From Pseudomonadota bacterium (GTDB lineage: Bacteria; Pseudomonadota; Alphaproteobacteria; UBA8366; JADFVY01), in contig JADFVY010000134.1 in the NCBI GenBank assembly GCA_015222795.1, positions 1 through 8,933 of the forward strand: DNA of 8,933 nucleotides, written 5' to 3'. Below the pieces are notes generated by a model that worked only from the letters and a program-made list of their open reading frames with translations, made no database searches and was not told the DNA's origin. Made by a program: the position numbers and the translations under genes. Each line of letters opens with the position of its first letter. Position 1 is the stretch's first letter. Below are positions 1 to 7,258 of the stretch, piece after piece.

Positions 1-936
1 ATGAAGATCCTCAGTGGCAACAGTAACAGGCCGCTGTCAGAGGCTATTTCCGCCAAGCTTGGCGTGCCCCTGACGGAAGCCGCAATTCGGCGGTTCTCGG
101 ACCAGGAAGTCTTTGTCGAAATTCTGGAGAATGTGCGCGGCGAGGACGTGTTCGTCGTGCAGTCGACATGCTTCCCCACCAACGATAATCTGATGGAATT
201 GCTGGTGATCATCGATGCGCTGCGCCGCGGGTCGGCGCGCCGGATCACCGCCGTCATGCCCTATTACGGCTATGCCCGCCAGGATCGCAAGACCGGCCCG
301 CGCTCGCCGATTTCGGCCAAGCTTGTGGCCAACCTGATCACCACGGCGGGCGCCGACCGCGTGCTGACGCTTGAACTCCACGCCGGACAGATCCAGGGTT
401 TCTTCGACATCCCGACGGACAATTTGTTTTCGTCGCCGGTATTCGTGACCCATATGGAGGCCCACAAAAATCAGGACGAAGGGCTGGTCATCGTGTCGCC
501 GGACGTCGGCGGCGTTGTGCGCGCGCGCGGTTTCGCCAAGCGGCTGGGCGCGGAACTCGCGATCATCGACAAGCGGCGAGAGCAAGCCGGCCAATCCGAG
601 GTAATGAACGTCATTGGCGATGTCGATGGCCGCACCTGCATCATGGTCGATGATATCGTCGATTCCGCCGGCACGCTTTGCAATGCGGCCAAGGCGTTAA
701 TGGAACAAGGCGCAACGTCGGTATCGGCCTATGTTACCCATGGCGTATTGTCGGGTGGCGCGGAAGCGCGGGTGTCCGCCTCGCCGTTGGAAAAGCTGGT
801 GATTACCGACAGCATTCCCGCCACCGAGGCGGTGCGCGTGGCGAAGAATATCCAGCAGGTATCGATTGCACCCCTGCTGGCGGACGCGATCGAGAGAATC
901 GCCAACGAGAAATCAGTTTCGAGCCTGTTCGACTGA
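1..936 (+). CDS. prs: Ribose-phosphate pyrophosphokinase (PRPP synthase)
   Basis: This enzyme makes PRPP and AMP from ribose 5-phosphate and ATP, feeding purine, pyrimidine, histidine, tryptophan and NAD synthesis in the cytoplasm. The 311-residue product has the usual bacterial length and opens with the typical MKILSGNSNRPL start, so the ATG at base 1 is taken as the true start; its ribosome binding site lies outside the window. Visible motifs are RQDRK (93-97), LELHAGQ with catalytic-type His127, the flexible-loop KRR (191-193), and the PRPP-binding loop VDDIVDSAGT (216-225). The chain reads through to a normal end at SSLFD. It is followed after 94 bases by rplY in the same direction, an arrangement common in alphaproteobacteria. 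Nothing looks broken. The family assignment is very secure; whether it shares a transcript with rplY is inferred only from spacing. Confidence 0.98.
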   Translation: MKILSGNSNRPLSEAISAKLGVPLTEAAIRRFSDQEVFVEILENVRGEDVFVVQSTCFPTNDNLMELLVIIDALRRGSARRITAVMPYYGYARQDRKTGPRSPISAKLVANLITTAGADRVLTLELHAGQIQGFFDIPTDNLFSSPVFVTHMEAHKNQDEGLVIVSPDVGGVVRARGFAKRLGAELAIIDKRREQAGQSEVMNVIGDVDGRTCIMVDDIVDSAGTLCNAAKALMEQGATSVSAYVTHGVLSGGAEARVSASPLEKLVITDSIPATEAVRVAKNIQQVSIAPLLADAIERIANEKSVSSLFD

Positions 937-1030
937 ACCCGGACAGGCCCACGCCGCCGGACCTGGCGGCAAACGGCCGTAGCGGCACCCCTGGAGGCCG
1001 TGCGGCATTTAAAACTGCAAGGAGACTCTT
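937..1030 (+). promoter_or_regulatory. prs-rplY intergenic leader with two small stems
   Basis: This 94-base gap carries two possible stems. One is GCCGCC (953-958) with GGCGGC (965-970) around a 6-base loop. The other is ACGGCC (973-978) with GGCCGT (996-1001). Neither is followed by a T run, so they do not look like intrinsic terminators. The gap ends in a strong ribosome binding site, AAGGAG at 1019-1024, six bases before the rplY ATG. No convincing promoter hexamers were seen. The stems could simply reflect the high G+C content, or could help process or attenuate a prs-rplY transcript. Confidence 0.3.
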
Positions 1031-1720
1031 ATGAGTAAGCAGATTACGATCAGCGCCGAGATGCGCGACCGGGCCGGAAAGGGGGCCGCCCGGGCCACCC
1101 GTCGCGCTGGCAGAGTGCCGGCGGTGATTTACGGTGACAAGAAGGACCCCATCATGGTTTCGCTGGAGCCGCGTGAGCTTCGCAAGCAGCTGAATACCGG
1201 CAACTTTTTCGCCACCGTCTATTCGGTGGAGGTCGCCGGTGGCGACAACGAGCGAGTCCTGCCGCGCGATGTGCAGTTTCATCCCGTCAAGGACGAGACA
1301 ATGCATGTGGATTTCCTGCGCGTCAGCAAATTGACCCGCACGAATGTCATGGTGCAGTGCAACTTCATCAACGAAGATGACTCCCCGGGCCTGACGCGTG
1401 GCGGCATGTTGAACGTGGTGCGCCACGAAGTCGAGGTGATCTGCGGCGTCGACGACATTCCCAGCGAGTTCCAGATCGACCTGACTGGCATGGATATCGG
1501 CGACAGCATCCATGCCGGCGTGCTGAGCCTGCCGGAAGGCGTGGAACTGACGATCTCCGACCGTGACTTCACGATCGCCACGATCGCGGCGCCTGTCCTG
1601 AAGACCGAGGAAGAGGAAGACGAAGAGGCCGCGGCGGCAGCTGCAGCCGAGGGCGAAGAGGGCGAAGCCGGAGAGGCCGGCGCCGAGGAAGCCGCCGAGG
1701 AAGGGTCCTCGGAGGAATAA
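1031..1720 (+). CDS. rplY: 50S ribosomal protein L25 (general stress protein Ctc type)
   Basis: This is the 5S-rRNA-binding protein of the large ribosomal subunit, in the long two-domain Ctc/TL5 form. The N-terminal L25 domain spans about residues 5-95, with KGAARATRRAGRVPAVIYG-like rRNA-contacting sequence near 17-35 and the signature RDVQFHPVKDETMHVDF at 79-95. The C-terminal beta domain covers about 100-190. Residues 193-229 form a low-complexity tail of 37 residues made only of Glu, Asp, Ala, Gly and Ser, with 18 acidic and no basic residues. Acidic, alanine-rich tails are common in alphaproteobacterial L25, so the tail is probably genuine. The start is well fixed by AAGGAG six bases upstream. 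pth follows only 12 bases after the stop, so the two genes are very probably cotranscribed. Confidence 0.96.
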   Translation: MSKQITISAEMRDRAGKGAARATRRAGRVPAVIYGDKKDPIMVSLEPRELRKQLNTGNFFATVYSVEVAGGDNERVLPRDVQFHPVKDETMHVDFLRVSKLTRTNVMVQCNFINEDDSPGLTRGGMLNVVRHEVEVICGVDDIPSEFQIDLTGMDIGDSIHAGVLSLPEGVELTISDRDFTIATIAAPVLKTEEEEDEEAAAAAAAEGEEGEAGEAGAEEAAEEGSSEE

Positions 1721-1732
1721 TCGGAAAGACCG

Positions 1733-2359
1733 ATGCTTCTTATCGCCGGCTTGGGCAATCCTGGCCCGAAATACGAACGCAACCGGCACAATATCGGTTT
1801 TATGGCGGCGGACGAGATTGTCCGCCGCCATTCCTTTGCTGCCTGGCGCACGCGCTTCCAGTCGATGGCGGCGGAGGGCAGTATAGCCGGACAAAAAATC
1901 ATGGTTATCAAGCCCATGACCTATATGAACGAGTCCGGCCGCGCCGTCGGCGAAGCACTGCGCTTCTTCAAGCTGGAGCCGCCGCAACTCATCGTTATTC
2001 ATGACGAACTCGATCTCGTCCCCGGCAAGATCAGGGTAAAACGCGGCGGCGGCCACGCCGGCCACAACGGCCTGCGCAGCATCGCTGCGCATATCGGCGA
2101 CGATTTCTGGCGGGTGCGCACGGGCATCGGCCATCCTGGCGACAAAAACCGCGTCCACGGCTATGTGCTGAGCGACTTCGCCAAGGCGGAACAGCCCATG
2201 GTCACGCGCATCACCGACGCCATCGCCACCCATATACCGTTGCTGGTCGAGGGCGACGAGAACGGCTTCATGAGCCGCGCCGCCCAGGACATTTTCCCGC
2301 CCCCGCCCAAACCGCCGCGCCCTGAAGGTGGTGAGCCCCCCGACTCCGCCGGCGGTTAA
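1733..2359 (+). CDS. pth: Peptidyl-tRNA hydrolase
   Basis: Pth cleaves the ester bond of peptidyl-tRNAs that fall off the ribosome, recycling the tRNA; it is normally essential in bacteria. Family residues are all visible: Asn9 in GLGNPG, catalytic His19 in RHNIGF, Asn66 in KPMTYMN, Asp91 in HDELDL, and Asn112 in GGGHAGHNGLRS. The catalytic core ends near residue 185. The last 20 or so residues are rich in proline and glycine (FPPPPKPPRPEGG) and are probably disordered, as in other alphaproteobacterial Pth proteins. The gene begins 12 bases after rplY, with a modest purine stretch GGAAAG (1723-1728) as ribosome binding site. It converges with the next gene, leaving only 3 bases between the stops and no room for a conventional terminator. 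Confidence 0.97.
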   Translation: MLLIAGLGNPGPKYERNRHNIGFMAADEIVRRHSFAAWRTRFQSMAAEGSIAGQKIMVIKPMTYMNESGRAVGEALRFFKLEPPQLIVIHDELDLVPGKIRVKRGGGHAGHNGLRSIAAHIGDDFWRVRTGIGHPGDKNRVHGYVLSDFAKAEQPMVTRITDAIATHIPLLVEGDENGFMSRAAQDIFPPPPKPPRPEGGEPPDSAGG

Positions 2360-2362
2360 CTT

Positions 2363-3094
2363 CTAACCATCCCTAGGCGCAATCTCGGCTACCGCCGACT
2401 CCCTGCGCGCGATCAGGTCCGCCAGGCGCTCGCCCACGACGCGATATCCCGACTCCTCCGGCTCATCCGCATAGGGCAGTTCGGCCAGCAACCCCGCCGC
2501 CTCATCGAACTCGCCCAGCCGACGGTGAAAATTCACCACGAGCAGCTTAGCCGTCCACCATTGCTCGCCGTTCTCGCCGGCACGGGCGAAATTCTTCCCG
2601 ACTTCCTCCAGCCTGGTTAAGGCCAGCGCGGCGTAGTGCTTGTATTTCTTCGGGTTTTCCTGAACTTCCCAGGTCGCCTGCAATGTCAGGATAGCGATCT
2701 CCCAGGCGCCTTCGTCCAGCTTGCCGGCCTGATAGGCCGCAACGAAATAGTCCGTCTCCGCCCCCCGCAGCGCCAGATATTCGGGCGACTGCACAAGGCG
2801 GCGGGAAACCGAAATTTCCCCATCGTCGAAATCGTCACGGTAGATCACAAAGCCGCTGTCCGGGCAGACCGGCATCGGAATGGGCGCCACCAGCGCACCA
2901 ATGGGCCGCATATCCAACTGCATGCCGAATTGCGAGTACGAATTGACAGCCTGATAGATGAATGTCTTGCCATCGAGCGGGCAAGTAACGGTTTCGTCGC
3001 CGAACGTCAGCGCCGATGCCGGCAGCGGCAGCCATCCCAGCAGGGAGGCGAACAGGCACACTCGAAAAATGCTATTACCCATGATCGAATCCAT
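2363..3094 (-). CDS. Exported DUF2225-like protein with degenerate zinc-knuckle motifs
   Basis: Function unknown. The 243-residue product starts with an apparent Sec signal peptide: hydrophobic residues at about 12-28 ending in ASA, with likely cleavage after Ala28. The mature part has CPLDGKTF (38-45), DMRPIG (61-66) and CPDSGFVIYRDDF (77-89). This order resembles DUF2225 proteins, where paired CPxCG motifs form a zinc ribbon, but here the second cysteine of each pair is Asp or Ser. The rest (about 105-235) looks helical, with a TPR-like stretch near 176-206. No ribosome binding site precedes the ATG at 3094; the in-frame ATG at 3082 (MGNSIF) is an alternative start and still keeps the signal peptide. 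A weak -10-like CATAAT lies on the minus strand at 3125-3130. It sits backwards between pth and ychF. The family link is judged by eye and is moderate. Confidence 0.75.
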   Translation of the reverse strand: MDSIMGNSIFRVCLFASLLGWLPLPASALTFGDETVTCPLDGKTFIYQAVNSYSQFGMQLDMRPIGALVAPIPMPVCPDSGFVIYRDDFDDGEISVSRRLVQSPEYLALRGAETDYFVAAYQAGKLDEGAWEIAILTLQATWEVQENPKKYKHYAALALTRLEEVGKNFARAGENGEQWWTAKLLVVNFHRRLGEFDEAAGLLAELPYADEPEESGYRVVGERLADLIARRESAVAEIAPRDG

Positions 3095-3149
3095 TGGTTG
3101 TTATACGAATATCAATGCTCCCTCATTATGGCGGAAATCGGGAGTCCGA

Positions 3150-3178
3150 TTGACCGCAAAGAGGCAATGTTCTAATAC
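3150..3178 (+). promoter_or_regulatory. Candidate sigma70 promoter for ychF
   Basis: TTGACC at 3150-3155 is followed after exactly 17 bases by TAATAC at 3173-3178, a good match to the vegetative promoter pattern. Transcription would start near 3184-3186 and run into ychF. The -10 hexamer straddles the left edge of the inverted-repeat element: its last four bases are the first four of the element. The inferred leader is about 287 bases long and contains almost all of the element. Assigned from hexamers and spacing only. Confidence 0.5.
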
Positions 3179-3206
3179 CAAGGCTCGCCGATAAAGACAC
3201 ATGTGA

Positions 3207-3300
3207 CCGGTTTCCCATGGTCGCTCGTCAGGCGCGCTTCGCGCCGTGGTGCGCGCACCATAAGCGGAGCGCAACGCCGCGAACGATCATGGGAAACCGG
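3207..3300. repeat. Arm A of the inverted-repeat element
   Basis: The stem pairs 3207-3227 with 3280-3300, matching at 19 of 21 positions, beginning CCGGTTTCCCATG and ending CATGGGAAACCGG. Of the two imperfect positions, one would be a G-U wobble in RNA and the other C-A. The tip contains two further symmetries: a 6-base-pair hairpin GGCGCG-CTT-CGCGCC (3231-3245) and a perfect 14-base palindrome TGGTGCGCGCACCA (3247-3260). Confidence 0.8.
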
Positions 3301-3307
3301 CCTCCGG

Positions 3308-3403
3308 TGGGACTTGACGGCCCTCCGGGTACGTTGCGGCCCTTGACCGATGCGCAAGCATCGCTCCGCGAACCGCGCCTGCCCGGAGGGCCGCCAAGTC
3401 CCA
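3308..3403. repeat. Arm B of the inverted-repeat element
   Basis: The stem pairs 3308-3329 with 3382-3403, matching at 21 of 22 positions (A3317 opposite C3394). A second pairing block, GTTGCGG (3333-3339) with CCGCGAAC (3367-3374), needs one bulged base. The tip is a perfect 6-base-pair hairpin CGATGC-GCAA-GCATCG (3348-3363) whose loop is a GNRA-type tetraloop. The ordered stack of helices with a stable tetraloop is what a folded RNA would look like, although a DNA hairpin is equally possible. Confidence 0.8.
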
Positions 3404-3459
3404 TCACATGGGTCTTTATCGGCGAGCCTTGGTATATGCAGTGCTCCGTCTCGACGAAT

Positions 3460-3463
3460 GAGG
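3460..3463 (+). promoter_or_regulatory. Ribosome binding site that fixes the ychF start
   Basis: GAGG lies eight bases before the ATG at 3472. It selects this start over in-frame upstream ATGs (for example 3217) whose reading would pass through the inverted-repeat element. It lies 24 bases beyond the element's right end, so the element as folded does not itself cover it. Confidence 0.75.
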
Positions 3464-3471
3464 TTTTCCCC

Positions 3472-4569
3472 ATGGGTTTCAATTGCGGAATCGTCGGCCT
3501 GCCGAATGTCGGCAAGTCGACGCTTTTCAATGCGCTTACACAGACCGCCGCGGCCGAGGCCGCGAACTATCCGTTCTGTACCATCGAGCCGAACACCGGG
3601 CGCGTGTCGGTGTCCGACGAACGGCTGGACAAGCTGGCGGAACTGGCCGGGTCCAAGGCGATCCTGCCGACCTTTCTGGAGTTCGTGGACATCGCCGGGC
3701 TGGTGCGCGGCGCATCGAAGGGGGAGGGCCTGGGCAACAAGTTCCTGGCCAATATCCGCGAGGTCGACGCCATCGTGCATGTGCTGCGCTGTTTCGAGGG
3801 CGAGGTCACCCATGTGGAGGGCGACGTGGACCCCATCCGCGACGCCGACACGGTAGAGACCGAGTTGATGCTGGCCGACATGGAAAGCCTGGAACGCCGC
3901 ATCCTTCCCCTGGAAAAGCGCGCCAAGGGCGGCGACAAGGAAGCCAAGGAGCAAATCGCGGTTATGGAAAAGGCCCTGGTGCTGCTGCGCGAAGGCCGAC
4001 CAGCCCGCGAGGCCGCGCTTGAGGAAGCCGAACAGAAGACCTTCAAGATGCTGCAACTGATGACCGGCAAGCCGATGCTCTACATCTGCAATGTGGACGA
4101 GGAAAGCGCGGCGGACGGCAACGAGTTGTCGGCCAGGGTCGCGGCGCATGCGGAAAAGGTCGGCGCGGCCTGCGTGGTCATTTCGGCCGCCATCGAAGCC
4201 GAGGTTGCCTCGCTGGATTCGGACGAGGAACAGCAGGAGTTCCTGGAATCCCTGGGGTTGGAGGAAACCGGCCTCACCCGTGTCATCAGCGCCGGTTACG
4301 GGCTGCTGGATCTTATCACCTTCTTCACCGTGGGGCCCAAGGAAGCGCGCGCCTGGACGGTCCGGCGCGGGGCGAAGGCGCCGGAATCCGCGGGCGTCAT
4401 CCATACCGACTTCGAAAAGGGCTTCATCCGCGCGGAAACGATTTCATACGACGATTTTGTCGCCAGCGGCGGCGAACAAGGCGCCAAGGACGCCGGGAAA
4501 ATGCGGCTGGAAGGCAAGGAGTACGTCGCAAAGGACGGCGACATCTTCCATTTCCGCTTCAATGTGTGA
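3472..4569 (+). CDS. ychF: Ribosome-associated ATPase/GTPase YchF (Obg family, OLA1-like)
   Basis: YchF is a conserved Obg-family P-loop nucleotidase that binds ribosomes and, in studied relatives, prefers ATP and influences stress responses and translation. The 365-residue product has normal length from the ATG at 3472. Visible motifs are the P-loop GLPNVGKST (9-17), the G3 motif DIAGLV (73-78), and NVDE (207-210) in place of the classical NKxD, which is the mark of the ATP-preferring YchF branch. A coiled-coil insertion lies at about 130-195, and the C-terminal TGS-like domain at about 281-365 ends in FHFRFNV. The frame stays open upstream to 3217, but that stretch translates the inverted-repeat element and is not part of the conserved protein. 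The dienelactone hydrolase gene starts 15 bases after the stop. Expression probably comes from the promoter at 3150-3178, giving a long structured leader. Confidence 0.97.
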   Translation: MGFNCGIVGLPNVGKSTLFNALTQTAAAEAANYPFCTIEPNTGRVSVSDERLDKLAELAGSKAILPTFLEFVDIAGLVRGASKGEGLGNKFLANIREVDAIVHVLRCFEGEVTHVEGDVDPIRDADTVETELMLADMESLERRILPLEKRAKGGDKEAKEQIAVMEKALVLLREGRPAREAALEEAEQKTFKMLQLMTGKPMLYICNVDEESAADGNELSARVAAHAEKVGAACVVISAAIEAEVASLDSDEEQQEFLESLGLEETGLTRVISAGYGLLDLITFFTVGPKEARAWTVRRGAKAPESAGVIHTDFEKGFIRAETISYDDFVASGGEQGAKDAGKMRLEGKEYVAKDGDIFHFRFNV

Positions 4570-4584
4570 TCAGGGAGAACAAGA

Positions 4585-5265
4585 ATGGGCGAGATAGTTC
4601 AGCTTAAAGCCTCGGACGGCCACGAACTCGCGGCCTATGTGGCGGAACCCCATGACGAATCGCGTGGCAAACCGCGTGGCGGCATCGTCGTCATTCAGGA
4701 AATATTCGGCGTCAATTCACATGTGCGCGCGATTGCCGACGGTTTCGCCGCCGACGGGTACCGGGTTATGGCACCAGCCATGTTCGACCGGATCGAGCGC
4801 AATGTCGATCTGGGATACGACCCCGACAGCGTCACCGCCGGCCGGGAGCTGAAGGGGCGAATGGACTGGGACAGCCCGCTTCTGGACATCCGGGCCGCGA
4901 TCGACGCGTTGGCGGGCCTAAAGATTGGCGTTGTGGGTTATTGCTGGGGCGGCTCCCTGGCCTGGCTGGCGGCGACACGGCTGGACGGCATTGCCGCCAC
5001 GGTCTGTTATTACGGCGGCCAGATCAACGATTTCAGGGACGAGTCGGCGAAATGCCCGGTGCTGATGCATTTCGGCAGCGAGGACGCCAGCATCCCCATG
5101 GACGCGGTAGAGGCCGTCCGCGCCGCCCAGCCGGAAATCCCCATCCACGTCTATGAAGGCGCCGGCCACGGCTTCAACTGCGACCAGCGGGGCAGCTACG
5201 ACTCCGGCGCTTCGGCCACCGCCCGGCAGCGCACGATGGAGTTCCTGGCGTCCGAATTCGCATAA
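4585..5265 (+). CDS. Dienelactone hydrolase family protein
   Basis: This is a small soluble alpha/beta hydrolase of 226 residues, the standard family length. The nucleophile elbow GYCWGG places Cys120 as nucleophile. Asp167 (in FGSED) and His195 (in GAGHGF) complete the Cys-Asp-His triad, and QEIFG (38-42) supplies the glutamate seen in dienelactone hydrolases. The classical enzyme opens dienelactone to maleylacetate in chlorocatechol breakdown, but many chromosomal homologues far from aromatic pathways act on other esters or lactones, and nothing nearby here suggests aromatic catabolism. The substrate is therefore unknown. The start is supported by GGGAG (4573-4577) seven bases before the ATG. 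With a 15-base gap after ychF it is very probably in the same transcript. Confidence 0.93.
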   Translation: MGEIVQLKASDGHELAAYVAEPHDESRGKPRGGIVVIQEIFGVNSHVRAIADGFAADGYRVMAPAMFDRIERNVDLGYDPDSVTAGRELKGRMDWDSPLLDIRAAIDALAGLKIGVVGYCWGGSLAWLAATRLDGIAATVCYYGGQINDFRDESAKCPVLMHFGSEDASIPMDAVEAVRAAQPEIPIHVYEGAGHGFNCDQRGSYDSGASATARQRTMEFLASEFA

Positions 5266-5274
5266 CGACCCCAT

Positions 5275-5299
5275 GCAAAGACGTTTTCTGCGGTTTTTT
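5275..5299 (+). terminator. Possible weak intrinsic terminator after the dienelactone hydrolase gene
   Basis: GCAAAGA (5275-5281) can pair with TTTCTGC (5285-5291) across a 3-base loop, with one mismatch and one G-U pair. GG and then six T residues (5294-5299) follow. The T run and position fit a terminator for the ychF-hydrolase transcript, but the stem is weak and A+T-rich, so this is tentative. Confidence 0.3.
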
Positions 5300-5455
5300 G
5301 GCCCCATAGAGCCGGAAAACGAACCGGATTCTGGTTTAATCCGAGCATATGATATGCATACATAATAACGATCCGGAAATATAATAAGTATCCATAATAT
5401 CGTTGATCCGCGCACCGGCGGCGGCGGGCCGCTGTCTCAAGCGAGACCTACCCGG
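5300..5455. other. A+T-rich convergent intergenic region with small symmetries
   Basis: No gene was found between the convergent stops. The stretch 5344-5404 is much richer in A and T than anything else in the window. It holds the inverted repeat GCATAT-G-ATATGC (5345-5357), a wider pair AACGAT (5367-5372) and ATCGTT (5399-5404), a direct repeat GATCCG (5370-5375 and 5405-5410), and several TAATA-like words. A hairpin CGGATT/AATCCG (5325-5330, 5338-5343) and GTCTC-AAGC-GAGAC (5434-5447) flank it; neither has a T run. It could be a protein-binding or remnant sequence. Confidence 0.4.
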
Positions 5456-6329
5456 TCAACTCTCCTGAACGAACGAAATCGCCACGCCACAGGCGCTTTC
5501 AGGCATTACGGTCATGCCTTTGTCGGTCCGCATGCAGGCGGCCCCGGCCTCGGCCAAGCAGACCGCGGTTTCCACGAGATCGGTTACGCCGATCGTCATG
5601 CCCAGGATATTTCCGGCTTGCGGGTGGTCGAATTCCACGTCGGCGAAGGCGCTGGGCAGCTCGTCCCAGGGCAGAAAGTCCAGCCGCGCCGTTCCGGTTT
5701 TCACCGACAGCCAGCCCCCATCCCGGCTGACCGCGCCGGCCCCGAACAACCGAACCCAGCCGGCGGCCAGCAGGGCGGGATCATCGGCCAGGATCGCGTA
5801 TGACCGCACCCCGGTCGCCGTGTTGCGATGCTGGAGCCATTGCGGGCGCCAGACCATCTCCGGCGTCAGGTGCTGGCAAATAAAACCAGCGAGGCCAGGC
5901 GTGGCCTCCGGTTTCGGATGAACCAGCCTGAATTCCGGCAACACCGTTCCTTCCGGCGCTTCCAGCTCTCGCGCCAATTCCTTTACCGGTTCGGTGATCA
6001 GCGCGTGGCTTTCAAAAAAATCGTGGCTGCGCGTGGCATCCTCGCTGCGCATGGCCAGCTTCAGCAGGCCCTCGCCATGCTCGGCGAGGATCGTATCCAG
6101 CCCCGCGGCGTAACCGTCCGGATCGACGATACCCAGTAGCTCGATATAGTCCCGCTCGAACATGATGCAGTAATTGGCGGTGGACCAGCCGATATGCCTG
6201 CCGCGCGGGGTCATGGTGAAACCCAACGCCTCGTAGGCGGTGCGTGCCGCCTCGAGATCGGCCACGCCGACGATGGAATGATCCACCCCGGCTATGGCCG
6301 CTTCGTTCGTGGTCGCGTCTTGCACCGAA

Positions 6330-6337
<8 letters not shown>
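5456..6337 (-). CDS. Glyoxalase-like (VOC-fold) domain protein
   Basis: The 293-residue product belongs to the vicinal oxygen chelate superfamily and most resembles the Glyoxalase_3 type (PF13468), judged by eye. It opens with GVDHSIVGV, giving a first metal-ligand candidate His20, followed by DLEAARTAYEALGF as in glyoxalase repeats. YIELLGI places Glu66 as a second ligand candidate, and ICQHLTPEMVWRP places His156 at the start of the second half. These three are the usual kind of metal site, but the reaction and substrate cannot be read from sequence. The ATG overlaps the mtnP stop by 8 bases (ATGGCTGA), and the ribosome binding site GGAAGGG lies inside the end of mtnP, so translation is probably coupled. 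That ties its job to methylthioadenosine salvage or to a neighbouring stress, by inference only. Confidence 0.85.
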
Positions 6338-7217
<880 letters not shown>

Positions 7218-7258
7218 TCCTGTCTCCTCGAAACTCGTTCCAACGGCGCGATCGCGGG

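Larger units (their letters stand above)
3175..3435. repeat. 261-base inverted-repeat element able to fold as a three-way junction
   Basis: The ends are 32-base inverted repeats, 3175-3206 and 3404-3435, matching at 31 of 32 positions; the only mismatch is A3199 opposite G3411. Arm A (3207-3300) begins on the very next base after the left repeat. A 7-base linker follows, then arm B (3308-3403), which ends on the base just before the right repeat. So outer stem, arm A and arm B account for almost every base. No transposase gene lies inside, and short open frames through it are not convincing. TA occurs at 3176-3177 and 3433-3434 beside CCAAGG/CCTTGG, compatible with, but not proof of, insertion at a TA site; no longer flanking duplication was seen. 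It could be a MITE-like non-autonomous mobile element, a composite palindromic repeat, or a structured leader RNA. I do not recognise it as a named family. Confidence 0.85.

Noticed and set aside
953..1001. The stems between prs and rplY as a terminator or riboswitch
   Set aside because: There is no T run, the pairing is short, and no recognised aptamer pattern is present.
1612..1720. The repetitive Glu/Ala/Gly codons at the end of rplY as a frameshift or repeat expansion error
   Set aside because: The frame ends cleanly before pth with normal spacing, and acidic alanine-rich tails are usual in alphaproteobacterial L25.
803..2233. A 476-residue open frame on the minus strand across the end of prs, all of rplY and most of pth
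   Set aside because: It lies opposite three clearly conserved genes, its translation looks like no known protein, and long antisense frames are expected in G+C-rich DNA.
3175..3435. A coding role for the element, since both arms can be read as VFIGEPWY on opposite strands
   Set aside because: This follows automatically from the inverted repeat being open in the same relative frame; no start, ribosome site or conserved product supports it.
3175..3435. The outer inverted repeat as an ordinary intrinsic terminator
   Set aside because: There is no T run after the right arm, the arms are 197 bases apart, and it lies upstream of two divergently oriented genes rather than after a gene.
3217..3471. 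An 85-residue N-terminal extension of YchF from an upstream in-frame ATG
   Set aside because: The extra residues translate the inverted-repeat element, YchF proteins begin at MGFNCGIVGLPN, and GAGG is correctly spaced for the ATG at 3472.
3172..4404. A 410-residue minus-strand open frame opposite ychF that ends in the inverted-repeat element
   Set aside because: It is the antisense shadow of ychF; the conserved YchF motifs on the plus strand explain the sequence fully.
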